This document shows, in pieces, positions 25,732 to 35,282 of a stretch of DNA of 37,937 nt. Source of the DNA: an uncultured Chromatium sp. (lineage in GTDB: Bacteria > Pseudomonadota > Gammaproteobacteria > Chromatiales > Chromatiaceae); NCBI GenBank assembly GCA_903897335.1, contig CAIUAY010000140.1, positions 1-37,937 of the forward strand, written 5' to 3'. Made by a program: the position numbers and the translations under genes. The notes beneath the pieces are model-generated. The model had not been told where the DNA came from. It saw only the letters and a list, made by a program, of their open reading frames with translations, and made no database searches. Each line of letters opens with the position of its first letter. Positions within the stretch are counted from its first letter, which is position 1.

Positions 25732-26403
25732 CTATTCGATAGAAATCCGCAACGCTGCCGCCGATGCCACCGGCGCAAAGATCAGCGCAACCATCAGAAA
25801 CGCTCCCAGCAATGTAAGATAAGGCCGGGTATCTGACAAATCGATGACACTGACCTCCACCGCCCCCGCGCCATAGACCAGCACCGGAATATAAAGCGGC
25901 AGAATCAGGAGCGACAGCAGAATGCCTCCACCGCGCAGACCGAGCGTGAGTGCCGCGCCGATGGCACCGATCAGACTCAGAACCGGGGTGCCAAGCAGCA
26001 GCGAGAACATCATGACGCCAATGGCGGTTTCGGTCAGGTGATACTGCATCCCAACCAGTGGTGCGATCAGCACCAGCGGCAGCCCGGTCAGGAGCCAATG
26101 CGCGGCGATCTTGGCCAGCACCAGCAGCCCCAGCGGTTGTGCGGTCAGCAGCATCTGCTCCAGCGTACCGTCGTCATAGTCCGCTGCAAACAGCCGTTCC
26201 AGCGCCAGCATCGAAGCCAGCAGCGCCGCCACCCAGACCACTCCGGGGCCAAGGATGCGCAGAACCTGATGCTCAGTGCTGACGCCAAGCGGGAAGAGGC
26301 TGACCACGATCACGAAAAAAAACAGCGTGGTCAGGACATCGGTACGCCGACGCAGAGCCAGCGTCAGATCGCGTATGAGAATGCACCAGAAAACGCGCAA
26401 CAT
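25732..26403 (-). CDS. ccmB: Haem exporter membrane subunit CcmB
   Basis: 223 residues, about six transmembrane helices, starting MLRVFWCILIRDLTLALRRRTDVLTTLFFFVIVVSLFPLGV, which is the well-conserved CcmB N-terminus. Together with CcmA it forms the ABC module whose ATP hydrolysis releases holo-CcmE. ATG at 26403, 6 bp after ccmA. The gene is intact despite the insertion right after it. Confidence 0.96.
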   Translation of the reverse strand: MLRVFWCILIRDLTLALRRRTDVLTTLFFFVIVVSLFPLGVSTEHQVLRILGPGVVWVAALLASMLALERLFAADYDDGTLEQMLLTAQPLGLLVLAKIAAHWLLTGLPLVLIAPLVGMQYHLTETAIGVMMFSLLLGTPVLSLIGAIGAALTLGLRGGGILLSLLILPLYIPVLVYGAGAVEVSVIDLSDTRPYLTLLGAFLMVALIFAPVASAAALRISIE

Positions 26404-26409
26404 GTCGTT

Positions 26410-27039
26410 TCAGTTCCCCAGATCCAGACGTGCGACCTGACCGGATGTCAGGGGCACTTCCTGATGTGTCGTCAGAACCGCCAGCCCGCCATCTGCAACA
26501 TGCGCGGCGATCAAACCCTGTAATAAGGTCACGGCATCCGTGTCCAGCGCGGTAAATGGCTCATCCAGCACCCAGAGTTTTGCCGTGGACAGAATCAGTC
26601 GCGCCAGCGCCACTCGTTTTTTCTGGCCTTGAGACAACATTCGGGTGGGCAGATCCTCAAAACCCTTAAGCCCGATGCGTTGCAGCGCATCCCAAATGGC
26701 TGATCGATCCACCTGATCGCCGTCGAGCGTCGCCGCGACAGCGAGATTTTCGATGCCGGTCAGATCGCCTTTGATGCCGTTGAGATGTCCAAAATAGAGC
26801 AGATTACGACGGTAATCCTCGCCCAGATGACGGATGGATTCACCTTGCCAGCGAATTTCGCCATGCTCCGGCGTAAACAGCCCGCAGAGCGTGCGCAGGA
26901 GCGTGGTTTTACCGCTGCCGTTGCGCCCGCGCACATGCAGCAGGGTACCGGCATCGAGGCTGAAATCGAGTCCGCTAAACAGCCGTCGATCACCGCGTCG
27001 GCATTCGAGTCGGGTCACGTCAAGGATAGAATCGGCCAT
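26410..27039 (-). CDS. ccmA: Cytochrome c biogenesis ATP-binding protein CcmA
   Basis: 209 residues with Walker A GRNGSGKTT (38-46), a signature motif LSQGQKKRVALARLIL in the CcmA style, and Walker B with LWVLDEPFTALD. First gene of the ccm series, only 6 bp after plsC, so probably part of the longer glyQ-to-ccm transcript. Confidence 0.97.
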   Translation of the reverse strand: MADSILDVTRLECRRGDRRLFSGLDFSLDAGTLLHVRGRNGSGKTTLLRTLCGLFTPEHGEIRWQGESIRHLGEDYRRNLLYFGHLNGIKGDLTGIENLAVAATLDGDQVDRSAIWDALQRIGLKGFEDLPTRMLSQGQKKRVALARLILSTAKLWVLDEPFTALDTDAVTLLQGLIAAHVADGGLAVLTTHQEVPLTSGQVARLDLGN

Positions 27040-27045
27040 CAGTGG

Positions 27046-27783
27046 CTATTGGGTTCCTGGAGATCCGTTAGGTTTCGGCAGTGTATCAAGGGTTAATTCA
27101 ATCCAGTTCTCGACACGTTCATTGATCTCAGCGGCTTTTTGACCCTGAGTATCCAAGGCTGACCCGGCCACCATGTCGATGGTTCCCGGATATTTGATGA
27201 AGCGTCGCCGTCCCCAAAAATAACCGGCATTGTGCGCAATCGGAACCACGGGGTAGCCGGTCTGTTCAGCAAGGAGTGCGCCGCCGATGGCATAGGGGCG
27301 ACGGGTTCCAGGCGCAACCCGGGTGCCTTCCGGGAAGATGACGACCCAGCGTCCTGCCGCCAGTCGCTGCCCACCCTCACGGACGAGTTGAACGACCGCA
27401 CGACGGCCAGCAGAACGGTCGATGGCAATCGGTTGAAGACAGCCCATGGCCCAGCCAAAAAATGGGAGACGCATGAGTTCCTGTTTCAGAACCCAGCTTT
27501 GTTCAGACGGAAGCAGTCCGCGTAATGCAATCGTTTCCCATGCCGATTGATGTTTTGCCAGCACGATGCTGTTCGTGTCAGGCAGATTTTCAAAGCCATG
27601 CAGTCGGTAATCGAGCCGACAGATCAGGCGCAGTGCGGCTAGATTCGACAGACCCCAGCGACGAGCGAGTTGCGAGACCCAGCGCGGACGCCTGATCCAG
27701 TGTGCCAGCAGCATCGCAATCGAAAACAGGATGCTGGAGAGGAGCAGAAAGAGTTGATAGAGCAGTGAACGCAATAACAGCAT
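27046..27783 (-). CDS. plsC: 1-acyl-sn-glycerol-3-phosphate acyltransferase
   Basis: 245 residues. N-terminal membrane helix, acyltransferase block I as LAKHQSAWET (the His-x4-Glu form seen in many gammaproteobacterial PlsC rather than His-x4-Asp), block III VIFPEGTRVAPGTRRPY and block IV YPVVPIAHNAGYFW. It makes phosphatidic acid at the inner membrane. Three bases separate it from gmhB; the gmhB-plsC pairing is common beside glyS in this group. Confidence 0.94.
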   Translation of the reverse strand: MLLLRSLLYQLFLLLSSILFSIAMLLAHWIRRPRWVSQLARRWGLSNLAALRLICRLDYRLHGFENLPDTNSIVLAKHQSAWETIALRGLLPSEQSWVLKQELMRLPFFGWAMGCLQPIAIDRSAGRRAVVQLVREGGQRLAAGRWVVIFPEGTRVAPGTRRPYAIGGALLAEQTGYPVVPIAHNAGYFWGRRRFIKYPGTIDMVAGSALDTQGQKAAEINERVENWIELTLDTLPKPNGSPGTQ

Positions 27784-27786
27784 GGA

Positions 27787-28359
27787 TTAGCCTCGATCAT
27801 GCAGCAGACGATCAGCAACGGCGCTGAGATCCTGACAGACCGCAACAGCGTCCAGAAGATCCGCGTGTTGCTGCATCGTTGTCAGTGTGCGTTTGCCCTT
27901 GCCGGTCATCACCAGCCATGGCGCGGCGCCAACCTGACGCGCAACGCGGATGTCATTGAGCGTATCGCCAATCACCGGAACTCCGGCTAGGTCGACATTC
28001 ATCCGGCTGGCAATCTCGTCGAACAGCCCGGTTTGCGGTTTGCGGCATGAACACTGATCGTCAGGGCCGTGCGGACAGAAGGCGATCATCTCGATACGTC
28101 CACCCTGTGCTGCGACCAGATCCCGCAATGTTTGGTGCATGGCATTCAGGTCACTGAGCGAAAAGAGTCCACGCGCAATTCCCGATTGATTGGTGGCAAT
28201 CGCAATCCGATAACCGGCCTGGGAGAGCCGTGCAATGGCGGCAATGCTTCCCGGAATAGGCTGCCATTCATCCAGTGATTTGATGTAGTCATCCGAGTCT
28301 TCGTTGATGACGCCATCACGATCCAGAATCAGGACGGGTTCAGCGGTGGATGGAATCAC
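27787..28359 (-). CDS. gmhB: D-glycero-beta-D-manno-heptose-1,7-bisphosphate 7-phosphatase
   Basis: 190-residue HAD phosphatase. Catalytic DxD is ILDRDGVINE (D13, D15), and the zinc site characteristic of GmhB is CPHGPDDQCSC (C95, H97, C103, C105). It acts in ADP-heptose synthesis for the lipopolysaccharide inner core. The GTG start overlaps the glyS stop (GTGA). Confidence 0.95.
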   Translation of the reverse strand: MIPSTAEPVLILDRDGVINEDSDDYIKSLDEWQPIPGSIAAIARLSQAGYRIAIATNQSGIARGLFSLSDLNAMHQTLRDLVAAQGGRIEMIAFCPHGPDDQCSCRKPQTGLFDEIASRMNVDLAGVPVIGDTLNDIRVARQVGAAPWLVMTGKGKRTLTTMQQHADLLDAVAVCQDLSAVADRLLHDRG

Positions 28360-30434
28360 AGTGATTGAAGACGCGACAGATCGGCAACCAGCATCAGAAG
28401 TCCCGCCAGCGATTGCAGAAGCCGCAGACGGTTGTGGCGCACCCGGAGGTCATCTGACATGACCATGACCTCGGTGAAGAACGCATCGACATCCTCTTTC
28501 AGATCTGACAAAGCATCCAGCAGATTTATGTAGTCGCGCTGTTTAACAAGCGGATCAAGGCGTTCGCTTAACTCTCCAATGCGCGCTGCCAGCCGTGCCT
28601 CGGCAGGTTCAGTCAGAAGTGCCGGATCAATGCGTCCTGTATCGATACCATCAACCTTGTTCAGAATGTTGCGGATGCGTTTATTGGCGGCAGCCAGCGA
28701 CGTCGCAGCAGGTAAACGGCGGAAGGCGGTGACAGCGGCCATCCGCTGATCCATGTCCCAAGGATTAGTTAGCCCGGTCTGAATCACGGCCTCGACGGTA
28801 TCACCGGCGATGCCACGGTCACTGTAATACCCCTGCAAACGTTCGAGCATGTAGGCAAACACCGCCGCGACAGTATCCTCAGTCAGCATTCCGGGTGCAT
28901 AACCTTCATAGGCAGTCTGTAGCAGTTCGCTCAAATCGAGATCCAGCGGCGTCTCGATGAGCAGACGCAGCACGGCAATGGATGCTCGCCGCAGGCCGTA
29001 AGGATCACGGGCGCCGGTTGGACGCAGACCGATACCAAAGATGCCGACCAAGGTGTCGATCCGGTCGGCTAGCGCCAGCGCGATGCCACAACTGTTGGAT
29101 GGCAGCCGGTCACCGGCAAACCGTGGCAGATACTGTTCCTGCATCGCGGCGCACAGATCAGGGTCTTCCTTGTCGTGCTGCGCGTAGTAACGCCCCATGA
29201 TCCCTTGTAGATGCGGGAATTCAAACACCATGGAGGTGACGAGATCGCATTTGGCCAGATGCGCGGCGTGTTTAATCAATTGTGGGTCGGCACCCAGCAG
29301 TGGTGCCAGTGTGCGACCCAGACGCGCCACGCGCCGGCTTTTCTCGGCAATCGTGCCCAGTCTGTCCTGAAAGACCACTGTTTCTAAACGTCCCGCGAAG
29401 GCGGAGAGCGGCTGTTTCAGATCGTTCGACCAGAAGAATGCGGCATCCGCGAAGCGCGGACGGATAACCCGTTCATTGCCAGCCCGGATCAGTTCAGGAT
29501 CGCGGCTGACCAGATTGGTGATCGCAATGAAACTGGCCTGGAGGACGCCATTGCCATCATCGACTGGGAAATATTTCTGATGGCTCTGCATGGTCTCGAT
29601 CAGCACTTCTGGCGGCATTTCCAGATAACCAATATCGAAACGACACAGCAGCGCCTGTGGCCATTCCACCAGCGCCGTGACTTCATCAAGCAGGTCGCTG
29701 TCGATTTGAACGTGCAGACCATGCGCCTGCGCCAGTGCCTCAACCTGTTCACAGATCAGGTCACGCCGACGCGCAAAGGATGCCTCGACATAACCCGTGG
29801 CGCGTAGTACTTCGGGGTAGTCGGATGCCGAATACAGTGCAATGGGATCGGGATGATGGAAGCGGTGTCCCCGGGTGGATGGCGTCGCCGCGATGCCCAG
29901 CACGGTTCCAGTGATGGGCTGATCTCCCAGCATCAGACAGATCCATTGCACCGGGCGAACAAACTGCGCTTCCCGATCCCCCCAGCGCATCCGTTTTGGG
30001 ATCGGGAGTGCTGCCAGCGCGGCCTCAGTCATGGCCGGGACAAGTTGAGCAATCTCCATCCCAGGGCACGCGCTGTGATAGCTCAGCCAGGCACCCTTGC
30101 CGGTCTCTTCGCGTCCCAGTTTACTGAACTCAACACCGCAGGAGCGCGCAAAGCCAAGCGCCGCAGGCGTGGGTTGACCATCAGCGGTGAAGGCCGCTTG
30201 GACGGCAGGGCCGCGCCGCTCGATGATCTGGTCAGGCTGGCGGGTCTGCGTCCCGCGCACCAGCAGCGCCAACCGACGTGGCGTGGCAAAGGGCTCAATC
30301 GTTGAGAACGCGATGCGCTGTGACTCAAGCTGAAGCTGAAACTGTTCAGCAAACGCCTGTGACAAGCTGGACAGAGACTTAGGCGGGAGTTCCTCGGTTC
30401 CGATCTCGATCAATAGATCAGCATGGGTGTCCAA
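28356..30434 (-). CDS. glyS: Glycyl-tRNA synthetase beta subunit
   Basis: 692 residues from a TTG at 30434 ([21 protein letters not shown]), matching the family length of about 690. TTG is preceded by GGGAGAAG and lies 17 bp inside the glyQ end; the ORF-track start is inside glyQ. An HD-like region ([26 protein letters not shown]) and a C-terminal tRNA-binding helical domain are visible. It forms the alpha2beta2 bacterial GlyRS with GlyQ. Confidence 0.95.
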   Translation of the reverse strand: MDTHADLLIEIGTEELPPKSLSSLSQAFAEQFQLQLESQRIAFSTIEPFATPRRLALLVRGTQTRQPDQIIERRGPAVQAAFTADGQPTPAALGFARSCGVEFSKLGREETGKGAWLSYHSACPGMEIAQLVPAMTEAALAALPIPKRMRWGDREAQFVRPVQWICLMLGDQPITGTVLGIAATPSTRGHRFHHPDPIALYSASDYPEVLRATGYVEASFARRRDLICEQVEALAQAHGLHVQIDSDLLDEVTALVEWPQALLCRFDIGYLEMPPEVLIETMQSHQKYFPVDDGNGVLQASFIAITNLVSRDPELIRAGNERVIRPRFADAAFFWSNDLKQPLSAFAGRLETVVFQDRLGTIAEKSRRVARLGRTLAPLLGADPQLIKHAAHLAKCDLVTSMVFEFPHLQGIMGRYYAQHDKEDPDLCAAMQEQYLPRFAGDRLPSNSCGIALALADRIDTLVGIFGIGLRPTGARDPYGLRRASIAVLRLLIETPLDLDLSELLQTAYEGYAPGMLTEDTVAAVFAYMLERLQGYYSDRGIAGDTVEAVIQTGLTNPWDMDQRMAAVTAFRRLPAATSLAAANKRIRNILNKVDGIDTGRIDPALLTEPAEARLAARIGELSERLDPLVKQRDYINLLDALSDLKEDVDAFFTEVMVMSDDLRVRHNRLRLLQSLAGLLMLVADLSRLQSL

Positions 30435-31353
30435 GCATCTTCTCCCGCGAAGTTGGCAGCATAGGGAAGCCAAGCGCCTCCCGGCTTTCGTAATAAGTCT
30501 GCGCGACGGCGCGTGACAGTGTGCGCACGCGCAGAATGAAACGCTGGCGCTCGGTGACTGAAATCGCGCCCCGCGCATCCAGCAGATTAAATGAGTGGGA
30601 TGCACGCAAGACCTGCTCGTAAGCTGGCAGGGGCAGACCTTTGGAAATCAGCTCGGTGCTGATGCGCTCGCAGGTATCGAACTGGGCAAACAGTGCGGCG
30701 GTATCGGCGATCTCAAAGTTGTAGGTTGACTGCTCGACCTCGTTCTGATGAAAGACATCGCCATAGGTCACGGTTCCGGTCGCAGCTTTGCTCCATGCCA
30801 GGTCGTAGACACTTTCGACCTCCTGGAGATACATGGCGATGCGTTCGAGTCCGTAGGTAATCTCGCCGGTGACGGGGCGACAGTCCAGACCGCCGACCTG
30901 CTGGAAATAGGTGAACTGGGTGACTTCCATGCCGTTGAGCCAGACTTCCCAACCCAGCCCCCACGCGCCAAGCGTTGGTGATTCCCAGTTGTCTTCTACA
31001 AAGCGGATGTCATGCGCCAGCGGGTCGATTCCCAGATGCCGTAATGAATTCAGATAAAGTTCCTGGATGTCGTCTGGCGAGGGCTTGAGCACGACCTGAA
31101 ACTGGTAATAATGCTGGAGACGGTTGGGATTCTGGCCGTAACGTCCATCAGTTGGACGGCGCGAGGGCTGAACGTAGGCGCAACGCCAGGGTTCCGGCCC
31201 GATCGAGCGCAGAAAGGTCGAAGGATGGAAGGTTCCAGCACCGACCTCCATGTCAAAAGGTTGCACGACGACACAACCGAGATCAGCCCAATAACGTTGC
31301 AGGGCAAAAACAAGACCTTGAAAGGTTGATAAATCCTCGGATGCGAGACTCAC
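30418..31353 (-). CDS. glyQ: Glycyl-tRNA synthetase alpha subunit
   Basis: About 311 residues, class II synthetase catalytic subunit with typical sequences [43 protein letters not shown] and [15 protein letters not shown] place the start at GTG 31353 because GGGAG lies seven bases upstream; the GTG at 31377 in the ORF track has no ribosome-binding site. First gene of the long leftward operon; its promoter should be in the gap up to 31530. Confidence 0.96.
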   Translation of the reverse strand: MSLASEDLSTFQGLVFALQRYWADLGCVVVQPFDMEVGAGTFHPSTFLRSIGPEPWRCAYVQPSRRPTDGRYGQNPNRLQHYYQFQVVLKPSPDDIQELYLNSLRHLGIDPLAHDIRFVEDNWESPTLGAWGLGWEVWLNGMEVTQFTYFQQVGGLDCRPVTGEITYGLERIAMYLQEVESVYDLAWSKAATGTVTYGDVFHQNEVEQSTYNFEIADTAALFAQFDTCERISTELISKGLPLPAYEQVLRASHSFNLLDARGAISVTERQRFILRVRTLSRAVAQTYYESREALGFPMLPTSREKMLGHPC

Positions 31354-31529
31354 AGCAGGCAGGCTCCCTGGAAACACGGCAGGAACGAAGGCCGATCAGT
31401 ATATCGGTTAGAACCAGGTCAATGCCAATAGGAGAATCTGGCGGTCAGATTGGGGGATTGTGCCAACAAGACGCTCATCGCTGGGACGGTTATCATTATC
31501 AGCAGATTTTGCTAAGTCAGGATAGGATC

Positions 31530-32045
31530 GTGCAGGCGCTAATCATCTTTTTCGCTGAGTTGTGCACGCTTCGCCGTGCGCCGCAGGATTTGCCCGCATC
31601 TGAAATCTTGTTGATGATGGCGCTGCTCGCCAATCTGCTGGCCGGGGTGCTGGTGGGCGTCACTGCGACTGTGCCGATCTGGACAAGTCTGCTTCAGGGG
31701 GTGATTGAGACGGCGACGACGCTGGCTGCGCTCGCTGTCGCACTTTACTTCACCAGGATACCTGGACGTTTTCGCCAGTCGGCAACCGCTCTGCTGGGCA
31801 GTGGCGCACTGCTTGGATGGCTTGCGCTCCTGCCACTCAGTCTCGATCCAGCCGGAGGCCAGGCGTCAAATCTGGCGGCGCTTGGAGCTTTCCTACTGCT
31901 CGGGCTGGTGATCTGGGGATTCGTCGTGACCGGCCATATCCTGCGCCATACCTTTGGTATCTCGCTCGGTTTGGGTTCTGCCATCGCGATGGTGTTTGAG
32001 ATGACCAACATCATGTGGATCACCGCGTTGTTTGGCAGCACCTGA
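31530..32045 (+). CDS. Hypothetical membrane protein, four predicted helices
   Basis: 171 residues from GTG 31530, preceded by AGGAT; the ORF-track frame begins in the antisense of glyQ. Hydrophobic segments: LLMMALLANLLAGVLVGVTA, VIETATTLAALAVALYF, ATALLGSGALLGWLALLPLSL and LGAFLLLGLVIWGFVVTGHIL, then an amphipathic end. No motif that I recognise. Divergent from glyQ and convergent with cusA. Function unknown. Confidence 0.7.
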   Translation: MQALIIFFAELCTLRRAPQDLPASEILLMMALLANLLAGVLVGVTATVPIWTSLLQGVIETATTLAALAVALYFTRIPGRFRQSATALLGSGALLGWLALLPLSLDPAGGQASNLAALGAFLLLGLVIWGFVVTGHILRHTFGISLGLGSAIAMVFEMTNIMWITALFGST

Positions 32046-32049
32046 AAAC

Positions 32050-32083
32050 GGTTGGTACGCCACCCGCTACCGGTGACCCAACC
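32050..32083. terminator. Nested hairpin between convergent genes
   Basis: Outer arms GGTTGG/CCAACC and inner arms CACC/GGTG can form a bipartite stem in the 45-bp space between two converging stop codons, so it may serve both strands. No long T-tract; strength uncertain. Confidence 0.4.
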
Positions 32084-32090
32084 ATGCTGG

Positions 32091-35000
32091 TTACGTTAAC
32101 CGATTCAGTTGTCGTTCCCGCAGCCAGATGAAGATGACAGGGGTCACGACCAGGATATGCACCAGGCTGGAGACCATGCCGCCGATGACCGGAGTGGCCA
32201 GTGGCTGCATGATCTCAACACCGGTGCGCTGGAGCCAGAACATCGGCGTCAGGGAGGCAATGGTGGTGGCTACCGTCATGACTTTGGGGCGTAGCCGCAG
32301 CCGTGCGCCGGTCTTGACGGCCTCGATCAGCTCGGCGCGGGTCAGCGGGCGACCGAGTTGTTGGCGCATGTCCCGCACCGACTCATCCAGATAGGCGACC
32401 ATGATGATGCCGGTCTGAATGGCTGTGCCAAAGAGCGCGATATAGCCGATCCAGACAGCGACGCTGAAGTTAAAGCCCATCCACGCCTGCAACAGCACGC
32501 CGCCGGTGAGCGCGAAGGGCACCGCCAGAAGAACGTGCGCCGCCTCGCTGATCGAGCGAAAGGCCATCACCAGGGTGACAAAGATGATGAGAATGACGGC
32601 GGGGAAGACATAGAGCAGCGTCTGGCGGGCGCGTAACTGCTGTTCGTATTGTCCTGAATAGTCGATGGTCATGCCGGGCGCCAGAATGATTTCACTGGCA
32701 ATGCGCTCTTTAATCTCCGCGACGAAGGAACCGAGATCCCGGTCGCGGACATTGGCCTGGACAAAGACCCGTAGCCGTCCGTTCTCGCTCTGAATCTCGT
32801 TGGGGCCGACCACCCGCTTGAGATCGGCTACCTGGCGCAACTGCACGGTGGCACCGGACGGGGTGGCGACCAAAATCTCACCCAGCTTGTCGATATCGCT
32901 ACGATCCACCTGTTCCAGTCGCACTTGCAGCGGCCAGCGTTCGCGGCCTTTGATGGTGGTGCCGACGATCACGCCACCGATGCCGGCCTCCACCTGGCGG
33001 AAGACCTCCTGGACGCTGAGTCCATACCGGCCAAGCCGGTCTCGGCGGACTTCAATTTCCAGATAGGGCTTGCCCTGCACCCGCGACGGCGCAACGCCCA
33101 CCGCGCCCTGCACCTGATTGATGACGCGCTCGACTTCAAACGCCTTTTCTTGAAGCGCCGCGAGGTCATCGCCAAAAATTTTCACGCCAACCTGAGCGCG
33201 GATGCCAGTACTGGTCATCAGGATGCGATTTTCAATCGGTTGCAGGAAGCCGGGCACATAGCCGGGCAGTTCCATCAGGCGTGCCGCAAGGTCACTGATG
33301 ATGGACGCCTTGGTGGTTCCGGGCGGCCACTGATCGCGTGGCTTCAGCATGATGGTGGTTTCGATCATCTCGACCGGCGCGGGATCAGTGGCGGTGGTGG
33401 CGCGACCGAGTTTGCCAGCGACCGAGGCGACCGCCGGATGGGCGCGGATCACCTGATCCTGCCAGGCCATGATGCGTTTCACCTCGGTGAGCGAGGTGGC
33501 AGGCAGCAGCACCGGCATGAAGAGCAGCGAGCCCTCCTCCAGGGTGGGCATGAATTCGCTGCCGAATCCCTGGGTATGTCTGGAAACGGATTGAGGCAGG
33601 CGCGCATTGACCGATGACGGCAGACCCCAGGCGATGATGACGCAGACGGCAAGCAGGCTGGCTGCAAGTCCCAGCACTGTTTTACGATGCCACAACGCCC
33701 AGTCAAGCACTGGATCATAGATCCGCAGCAGACCCTGCATCAGCCAGTTCTCCGCTTCCGGTTTCAAAGGGCCACGCACCAGCAGGGTGCAGAACACCGG
33801 CACAGCCGTCACGGCTAACAGCGTGGCACCAATCAGTGCAAAGGTCTTGGTATAGGCCAGCGGATGGAAGAGCTTGCCCTCCTGCCCGGTCAGCAGGAAT
33901 ACCGGCACAAAAGCCAGGATGATGATCAGCATCGAGAAAACCATCGGCCGCCCCACCTGGGTGGCGGCGGTCAAGGTCTGGGCAAAAACCTCGGCGGCAT
34001 CCAGTTGACGCTTGAGCGCGGCCTCGGCACGTGCACAGTGCCGGATGACATTCTCGGTCATGACGATGCCCGCATCGACCAGCACGCCGATGGAGATGGC
34101 AATGCCGGTCAGCGACATGATGTTTGCGGCAATCCCGAACTGATCCATCAGGATCAATGCAATCAGGATCGACGCCGGTAGCGGCAGGGTGACAATCAGG
34201 ATGCTGCGAAAATGGAAGAGAAAGAGGATATGCATGAGGATGACCAGTCCGATCTCCTCGGTCAGCGCCTCCTTGAGCGTTCCGATAGCGCGTCCGATCA
34301 GATCGCTGCGGTCATAGAAGGCGACCACGCTGACGCCCTGCGGCAAGCCGGGAGTTAGGGCCGCGATTCGGCTCTTCACATCCGCAATGACCCGGTAGGC
34401 GTTTTCTCCATAGCGCATCACGACGATGCCGCCGACCACTTCACGTCCATCGACATCCAGTGCGCCACGACGAAAATCACCGCCGATCTGGATGGTCGCG
34501 ACATCGCGCAGATAGAGCGGAGTGCCGTTGCGTGGCAACACCGGAATGACCTCCAGATCGGCGGCATTCTGGATCAGGCCGATTCCGCGCACGATGAACT
34601 CAGCGCCATTTTCTTCAATGGTCTTGCCGCCGACGTTGAGGTTGCTCGCGGCCACGGCGTCCATCACCTCACCCAGGGTGGCACCGTACTGTTTCAGCTT
34701 GAGCGAGGAGACCTCGATCTGATATTGACGCACGAAGCCACCGAGACTGGCAACCTCGGCCACGCCTGACACGGCGGCGAGTTGATAGCGGACAAAGGTA
34801 TCTTGCAAGGTGCGCAGCGATCCCAAATCCTGGGTGCCGGATTCATCCTTGAGGTAATACTGATACACCCAGCCAAGACCGGTCGCATCAGGCCCGAGTC
34901 GCGCCGTCACGCCCTGGGGAAGCAGGTCGCCCAGTGAATTGAGCCGCTCCAGCACCCGGGTGCGGGCAAAGTAGGGATCGAGCGTATCGGCGAAGATAAC

Positions 35001-35282
35001 CGTCAGAAAGGAAAAGCCGAACATCGAACTGGCACGGACGGTCTTGACCCCGGCAAGACCCTGCAAGGAGACCGAGAGCGGGTAGGTGATCTGATCCTCC
35101 ACTTCCTGCGGCGAACGCCCCGGCCAGTCGGCATAGACGATGACCTGATTTTCCGAAAGATCGGGAATCGCGTCGATGGGCACCCGCTGGAGCGCGAACA
35201 GACCCCAGGCGCAGACTGCAAAAAAGCCGCTGATCACCAGAAAGCGGTGATGCAGCGACCAGTGAATGACCCACGCGATCAT
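32091..35282 (-). CDS. cusA: Heavy-metal RND efflux permease, CusA/CzcA family
   Basis: 1063 residues from ATG 35282, which overlaps the cusB stop (ATGA). Twelve-helix RND layout with two periplasmic loops. N-terminal VPIDAIPDLSENQVIVYADWPGRSPQEVEDQITYPL is a heavy-metal-efflux signature. The proton-relay helix reads GVLVDAGIVMTENVIRH, with acidic residues expected for HME-RND. It drives metal export from periplasm or cytoplasm by proton antiport with CusB. The multi-Cys adaptor next door favours Cu/Ag, but Zn/Co/Cd cannot be excluded from sequence alone. Confidence 0.92.
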   Translation of the reverse strand: MIAWVIHWSLHHRFLVISGFFAVCAWGLFALQRVPIDAIPDLSENQVIVYADWPGRSPQEVEDQITYPLSVSLQGLAGVKTVRASSMFGFSFLTVIFADTLDPYFARTRVLERLNSLGDLLPQGVTARLGPDATGLGWVYQYYLKDESGTQDLGSLRTLQDTFVRYQLAAVSGVAEVASLGGFVRQYQIEVSSLKLKQYGATLGEVMDAVAASNLNVGGKTIEENGAEFIVRGIGLIQNAADLEVIPVLPRNGTPLYLRDVATIQIGGDFRRGALDVDGREVVGGIVVMRYGENAYRVIADVKSRIAALTPGLPQGVSVVAFYDRSDLIGRAIGTLKEALTEEIGLVILMHILFLFHFRSILIVTLPLPASILIALILMDQFGIAANIMSLTGIAISIGVLVDAGIVMTENVIRHCARAEAALKRQLDAAEVFAQTLTAATQVGRPMVFSMLIIILAFVPVFLLTGQEGKLFHPLAYTKTFALIGATLLAVTAVPVFCTLLVRGPLKPEAENWLMQGLLRIYDPVLDWALWHRKTVLGLAASLLAVCVIIAWGLPSSVNARLPQSVSRHTQGFGSEFMPTLEEGSLLFMPVLLPATSLTEVKRIMAWQDQVIRAHPAVASVAGKLGRATTATDPAPVEMIETTIMLKPRDQWPPGTTKASIISDLAARLMELPGYVPGFLQPIENRILMTSTGIRAQVGVKIFGDDLAALQEKAFEVERVINQVQGAVGVAPSRVQGKPYLEIEVRRDRLGRYGLSVQEVFRQVEAGIGGVIVGTTIKGRERWPLQVRLEQVDRSDIDKLGEILVATPSGATVQLRQVADLKRVVGPNEIQSENGRLRVFVQANVRDRDLGSFVAEIKERIASEIILAPGMTIDYSGQYEQQLRARQTLLYVFPAVILIIFVTLVMAFRSISEAAHVLLAVPFALTGGVLLQAWMGFNFSVAVWIGYIALFGTAIQTGIIMVAYLDESVRDMRQQLGRPLTRAELIEAVKTGARLRLRPKVMTVATTIASLTPMFWLQRTGVEIMQPLATPVIGGMVSSLVHILVVTPVIFIWLRERQLNRLT